Below are positions 6,138 through 7,741 of a stretch of DNA of 7,741 bases, in pieces. The notes below the pieces were generated by a model. That model saw only the letters and a program-made list of their open reading frames with translations, made no database searches and was not told where the DNA came from. Every line of letters starts with the position of its first letter. Position 1 is the stretch's first letter. The DNA is taken from contig JAGWLJ010000057.1 in NCBI GenBank assembly GCA_028873275.1, positions 1 through 7,741 on the forward strand. Reading direction: 5' to 3'. The position numbers and the translations under genes were made by a program. Source of the stretch: Pseudomonadota bacterium (GTDB taxonomy: Bacteria > Pseudomonadota > Alphaproteobacteria > Rickettsiales > SXRF01).

Positions 6138-6160
6138 CCGCGTAGCTTGTATTGACGCGG
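6138..6160 (+). promoter_or_regulatory. Hairpin in the hupB upstream region
   Basis: CCGCGT (6138-6143) and ACGCGG (6155-6160) form a perfect 6-bp inverted repeat with an 11-nt spacer. TTGACG (6152-6157), a possible -35 box, overlaps its right arm, but no acceptable -10 lies 16-18 bp further on. A regulatory role for hupB is possible. The hupB promoter itself is not identified. Confidence 0.3.
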
Positions 6161-6219
6161 AGTGGAAGGGTTTCACTCGCCTGTGCAAGTGATAAAACAA
6201 GCAACGAGGGAGTTGAACA

Positions 6220-6516
6220 ATGAATAAGAATGAACTGATTGCAGAAGTTGCAGATAAGACCGATCTCACCAAGGCCAAAGCCGCGGAAGCCATCGATGCT
6301 TTCATCGCCATCGTCTCCAAGGCGCTCGCCAAGGGCGACGAGATCCGCCTCGTCGGCTTCGGCACGTTCTGCACCGTGCACCGCAAGGCCACCGAAGGCC
6401 GCAACCCGCGCACCGGCGCCGTGATCAAGATCGCCGCCGCCAACAAGCCGAAATTCAAGCCCGGCAAGGCGCTGGCCGAAATGGTCAACAAGAACTCCAA
6501 GCGCAAGGCCGCCTAA
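6220..6516 (+). CDS. hupB: DNA-binding protein HU
   Basis: HU is a dimeric histone-like protein that bends and compacts DNA without strict sequence specificity. The 98-residue product shows the family signature GFGTF (46-50) and GRNPRTG (60-66), with the intercalating proline at 63 as in E. coli HU. The N-terminus MNKNELIAEVADKTDLTK is typical. The C-terminus adds a short Lys-rich tail (KNSKRKAA) beyond the 90-residue E. coli protein. GAGGGAG (6206-6212) precedes ATG 6220 by seven bases. Thirteen of its fifteen lysines use AAG. It lies downstream of clpX with lon absent and upstream of tRNA-Val, and ends at its own strong terminator, so it is probably monocistronic. The numbered paralogue symbol is inferred from position. 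Confidence 0.96.
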   Translation: MNKNELIAEVADKTDLTKAKAAEAIDAFIAIVSKALAKGDEIRLVGFGTFCTVHRKATEGRNPRTGAVIKIAAANKPKFKPGKALAEMVNKNSKRKAA

Positions 6517-6540
6517 GGCTTTTCGCATCCTAAGCCAAAG

Positions 6541-6571
6541 AACGCCCGGGATTTTTTCCGGGCGTTTTTTT
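6541..6571 (+). terminator. Strong intrinsic terminator of hupB
   Basis: A perfect 9-bp stem AACGCCCGG (6541-6549) / CCGGGCGTT (6558-6566) has an 8-nt loop and runs into seven T (6565-6571). A-T and G-T pairs outside the stem can extend it. It separates hupB from tRNA-Val. Confidence 0.93.
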
Positions 6572-6585
6572 GTCTAAAGACACGG

Positions 6586-6614
6586 TTGCAAACGCCGGGG
6601 AAACAGGGTACAAC
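6586..6614 (+). promoter_or_regulatory. Probable promoter of tRNA-Val
   Basis: TTGCAA (6586-6591) and TACAAC (6609-6614) have an exact 17-bp spacer, each with four of six consensus bases. It lies between the hupB terminator and the tRNA, with a predicted leader of about 24 bases. An inverted repeat AACAGG (6602-6607) / CCTGTT (6621-6626) brackets the -10 box and could be an operator. Confidence 0.5.
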
Positions 6615-6644
6615 GCCTCTCCTGTTGGCAATGACGGCACTTGC

Positions 6645-6721
6645 GGGCGATTAGCTCAGTTGGTTAGAGCATCTCGTTTACACCGAGAGGGTCGGGGGTT
6701 CGAGTCCCTCGGCGTCCACCA
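6645..6721 (+). tRNA. tRNA-Val (anticodon TAC) with mismatched acceptor stem
   Basis: This 77-nt tRNA has encoded CCA (6719-6721). The D arm GCTC/GAGC, anticodon stem TCTCG/CGAGA with loop TTTACAC (anticodon TAC at 6679-6681) and T arm GGGGG-TTCGAGT-CCCTC are sound. The acceptor stem is not: GGGCGAT (6645-6651) against GGCGTCC (6711-6717) gives an A6650-G6712 clash and G-U pairs at 6647/6715 and 6651/6711. The 3' strand would fit GGACGCC perfectly, while the 5' strand would fit ATCGCCC. The two ends therefore look as if they come from different tRNA-Val genes. A tRNA-Val after hupB is usual in alphaproteobacteria, so the 5' half is likely native. Confidence 0.85.
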
Positions 6722-6813
6722 GCCTCCGCGCACGCGCAGCAGAGCAGGGCGAGAAGGCTGTAAAATCGACCAGAACGCTATTGCGCGCTTCGGTTCGACC
6801 AGCCATTACATGC

Positions 6814-6825
6814 AATTTATAAATT
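6814..6825. promoter_or_regulatory. A+T palindrome just before ilvN
   Basis: AATTTATAAATT is a perfect 12-bp palindrome ending three bases before ATG 6829. It could contain an A+T-rich -10-like element or be an operator, but no -35 partner is clear. There is no Shine-Dalgarno site before ilvN. The rest of 6722-6828 shows nothing I can assign. Confidence 0.3.
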
Positions 6826-6828
6826 TTC

Positions 6829-7302
6829 ATGCGACATATAATCTCGGTCCTCGTTGAAAATAAGTTCGGCGTGCTGGCGCGCGTTTCCGGTATGTTTTCC
6901 GGACGCGGCTTCAACATCGACACGCTCAACGTCGCGCCGACCCATGACCCGTCGCTCTCACGCATCACGGTCGTGCTGAAAGGCGACGACAGCTCACTCG
7001 ACCTTTGCTCCAAACAGCTCCGTAAACTCGTCAATGTCGTGGAAGTGGTCGATTTTAACGAAGGCCAGGCTGTTGGTCGCGAGCTCGTGCTCGTGAAAGT
7101 GAAAGCTGACGCCAAAACTCGCAGCGAAATCATGCAAATCAGCGACATCTTTCGCGCAAAAATCGTCCACGTCGCACATAACGCTGTCATCGTCGAAGCT
7201 ACAGGCGATGAAGGCAAAGTGACCGCCTTTCTCGGCCTGCTCGAGCCGTTCGGCATTCTCGAACTGGCCCGCACCGGCCAGCTCGCGCTCAAACGCTGCT
7301 GA
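6829..7302 (+). CDS. ilvN: Acetolactate synthase small (regulatory) subunit
   Basis: The small subunit activates the catalytic subunit IlvB and confers valine feedback inhibition in the first common step of valine, leucine and isoleucine synthesis. An N-terminal ACT domain (about 3-75, HIISVLVENKFGVLARVSGMFSGRGFN) is followed by the C-terminal small-subunit domain (about 80-155). Asn11, Gly14 and Asn29, which line the valine site in E. coli IlvH, are conserved, so valine sensitivity is likely. The length of 157 residues is usual. No Shine-Dalgarno site precedes ATG 6829. Nine of ten lysines are AAA, opposite to hupB. No ilvB lies upstream, although it normally does. The sequence resembles Verrucomicrobia/PVC proteins more than alphaproteobacterial ones by my recollection, which suggests transfer or a chimeric assembly. 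Confidence 0.95.
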   Translation: MRHIISVLVENKFGVLARVSGMFSGRGFNIDTLNVAPTHDPSLSRITVVLKGDDSSLDLCSKQLRKLVNVVEVVDFNEGQAVGRELVLVKVKADAKTRSEIMQISDIFRAKIVHVAHNAVIVEATGDEGKVTAFLGLLEPFGILELARTGQLALKRC

Positions 7303-7385
7303 TCACGCTGCCTCAGTTTTCGACTTCCGACTTCAATAACACTCGACTTTTCAACTCCTCGGTCGTTCGACTCCTCCCTTTTCCC
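7303..7385 (+). repeat. Pyrimidine-rich ilvN-ilvC spacer with repeated CGACTT
   Basis: CGACTT occurs at 7321, 7328 and 7344, with CGACTC at 7368, in a C+T-rich stretch that runs up to ATG 7386. No Shine-Dalgarno site, terminator or clear promoter is seen. The style differs from the spacers in the rest of the window. Confidence 0.35.
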
Positions 7386-7741
7386 ATGCCCGCCAAAGTC
7401 TATACCGATCAAGACGCCGATCTCGGCGTATTCGCCAACAAAACGCTCGCCGTGCTCGGCTATGGCTCCCAAGGCCATGCGCACGCTCTCAACCTGAAGG
7501 ACTCCGGTTGCAAGGTCGTCATCGGCCTTTATCCCGGCTCGAAGTCCCGCGAAGTCGCCGCTCAGCACGGCTTCGAAGTATTGGACACGGGCGAGGCCGT
7601 TCGCCGCGCCGATGTCATCATGGTTGCCCTGCCGGACATGAAACAGGCCGGCATTTATGAACAGGACATCGCGCCAAATCTTACGCCCGGCAAATGCCTG
7701 CTCTTCTCGCACGGCCTCAGCATTCATTTTGGGCTCATCCA
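7386..7741 (+). CDS. ilvC: Ketol-acid reductoisomerase, 5' part (cut by window end)
   Basis: IlvC converts acetolactate or acetohydroxybutyrate to the dihydroxy acid using NADPH and magnesium, the second step of branched-chain amino acid synthesis. The first 118 residues are present and the gene runs off the window. The Rossmann motif GYGSQGHAHALNL (25-37) follows strand KTLAVL. The cofactor loop LYPGSKS (48-54), with serines suited to the NADPH 2'-phosphate, marks the NADPH-type class I enzyme. VALPDMKQ (80-87) and FSHGLSIHF (107-115) are standard, with conserved His109. There is no Shine-Dalgarno site. It lies 83 bp after ilvN. The N-terminus MPAKVYTDQDADL and loop again look more like Verrucomicrobia than alphaproteobacteria (from memory). 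Confidence 0.95.
   Translation, partial: MPAKVYTDQDADLGVFANKTLAVLGYGSQGHAHALNLKDSGCKVVIGLYPGSKSREVAAQHGFEVLDTGEAVRRADVIMVALPDMKQAGIYEQDIAPNLTPGKCLLFSHGLSIHFGLI

Noticed and set aside
5953..6528. 191-residue minus-strand frame over the clpX-hupB spacer as a possible replacement for lon
   Set aside because: Half of it is the shadow of hupB, and the rest runs through a palindrome, an inverted repeat and a terminator. No Lon-like sequence is present on either strand.
6570..6857. 95-codon frame across tRNA-Val into ilvN
   Set aside because: It reads through a tRNA and overlaps ilvN in another frame; there is no supporting start signal.
1..7741. CRISPR array, transposase, integrase or phage genes
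   Set aside because: There are no regularly spaced repeats, and no coding region resembles a mobile-element protein.

Overview
The window carries a conserved alphaproteobacterial housekeeping block, all on the + strand: tRNA-Leu(TAG), an unrecognised 391-residue protein, tig (trigger factor), clpP, two small unknown genes, clpX, hupB and tRNA-Val(TAC). It ends with ilvN and the first 356 bases of ilvC. The order tig-clpP-clpX-hupB-tRNA-Val and the protein sequences point to an alphaproteobacterium. I cannot name the genus. Most of these genes have Shine-Dalgarno sites, and the spacers hold palindromic repeats of the GTCATCC...GGATGAC kind.

Layout: bases 1-240 hold the terminator of an off-window gene, a TATAAT promoter and tRNA-Leu. 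Bases 402-1577 hold a cysteine-free, Ala/Gly-rich orphan protein. Bases 1741-3898 hold tig and clpP. The clpP-clpX spacer (3899-4687) is enlarged: it holds a long inverted repeat, two small A+T-richer unknown genes, and an extra copy of the first 27 bases of clpX placed 332 bp ahead of the real one. clpX ends at 5956. The next 263 bases hold a palindrome, an 8-bp inverted repeat and a terminator, but no lon gene, which usually sits here in alphaproteobacteria. hupB and a strong terminator follow.

The most striking boundary is at tRNA-Val. Its two acceptor strands do not pair well (an A-G clash and two G-U pairs), as if the 5' and 3' ends came from different tRNAs. Everything after it looks unlike what precedes it: ilvN and ilvC lack Shine-Dalgarno sites, lysine codon use flips from AAG to AAA, and the proteins resemble Verrucomicrobia/PVC versions more than alphaproteobacterial ones. 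This is either an insertion at a tRNA gene or a chimeric assembly joined inside the conserved tRNA; the sequence alone cannot decide.

Functionally, trigger factor folds nascent chains, ClpX unfolds substrates and feeds them to ClpP, and HU compacts DNA. IlvN and IlvC belong to branched-chain amino acid synthesis and have no functional link to the block. No complete novel system is evident. The best leads are the chimeric tRNA junction, the clpX-start duplication around a small gene, the missing lon and the orphan protein beside tRNA-Leu.
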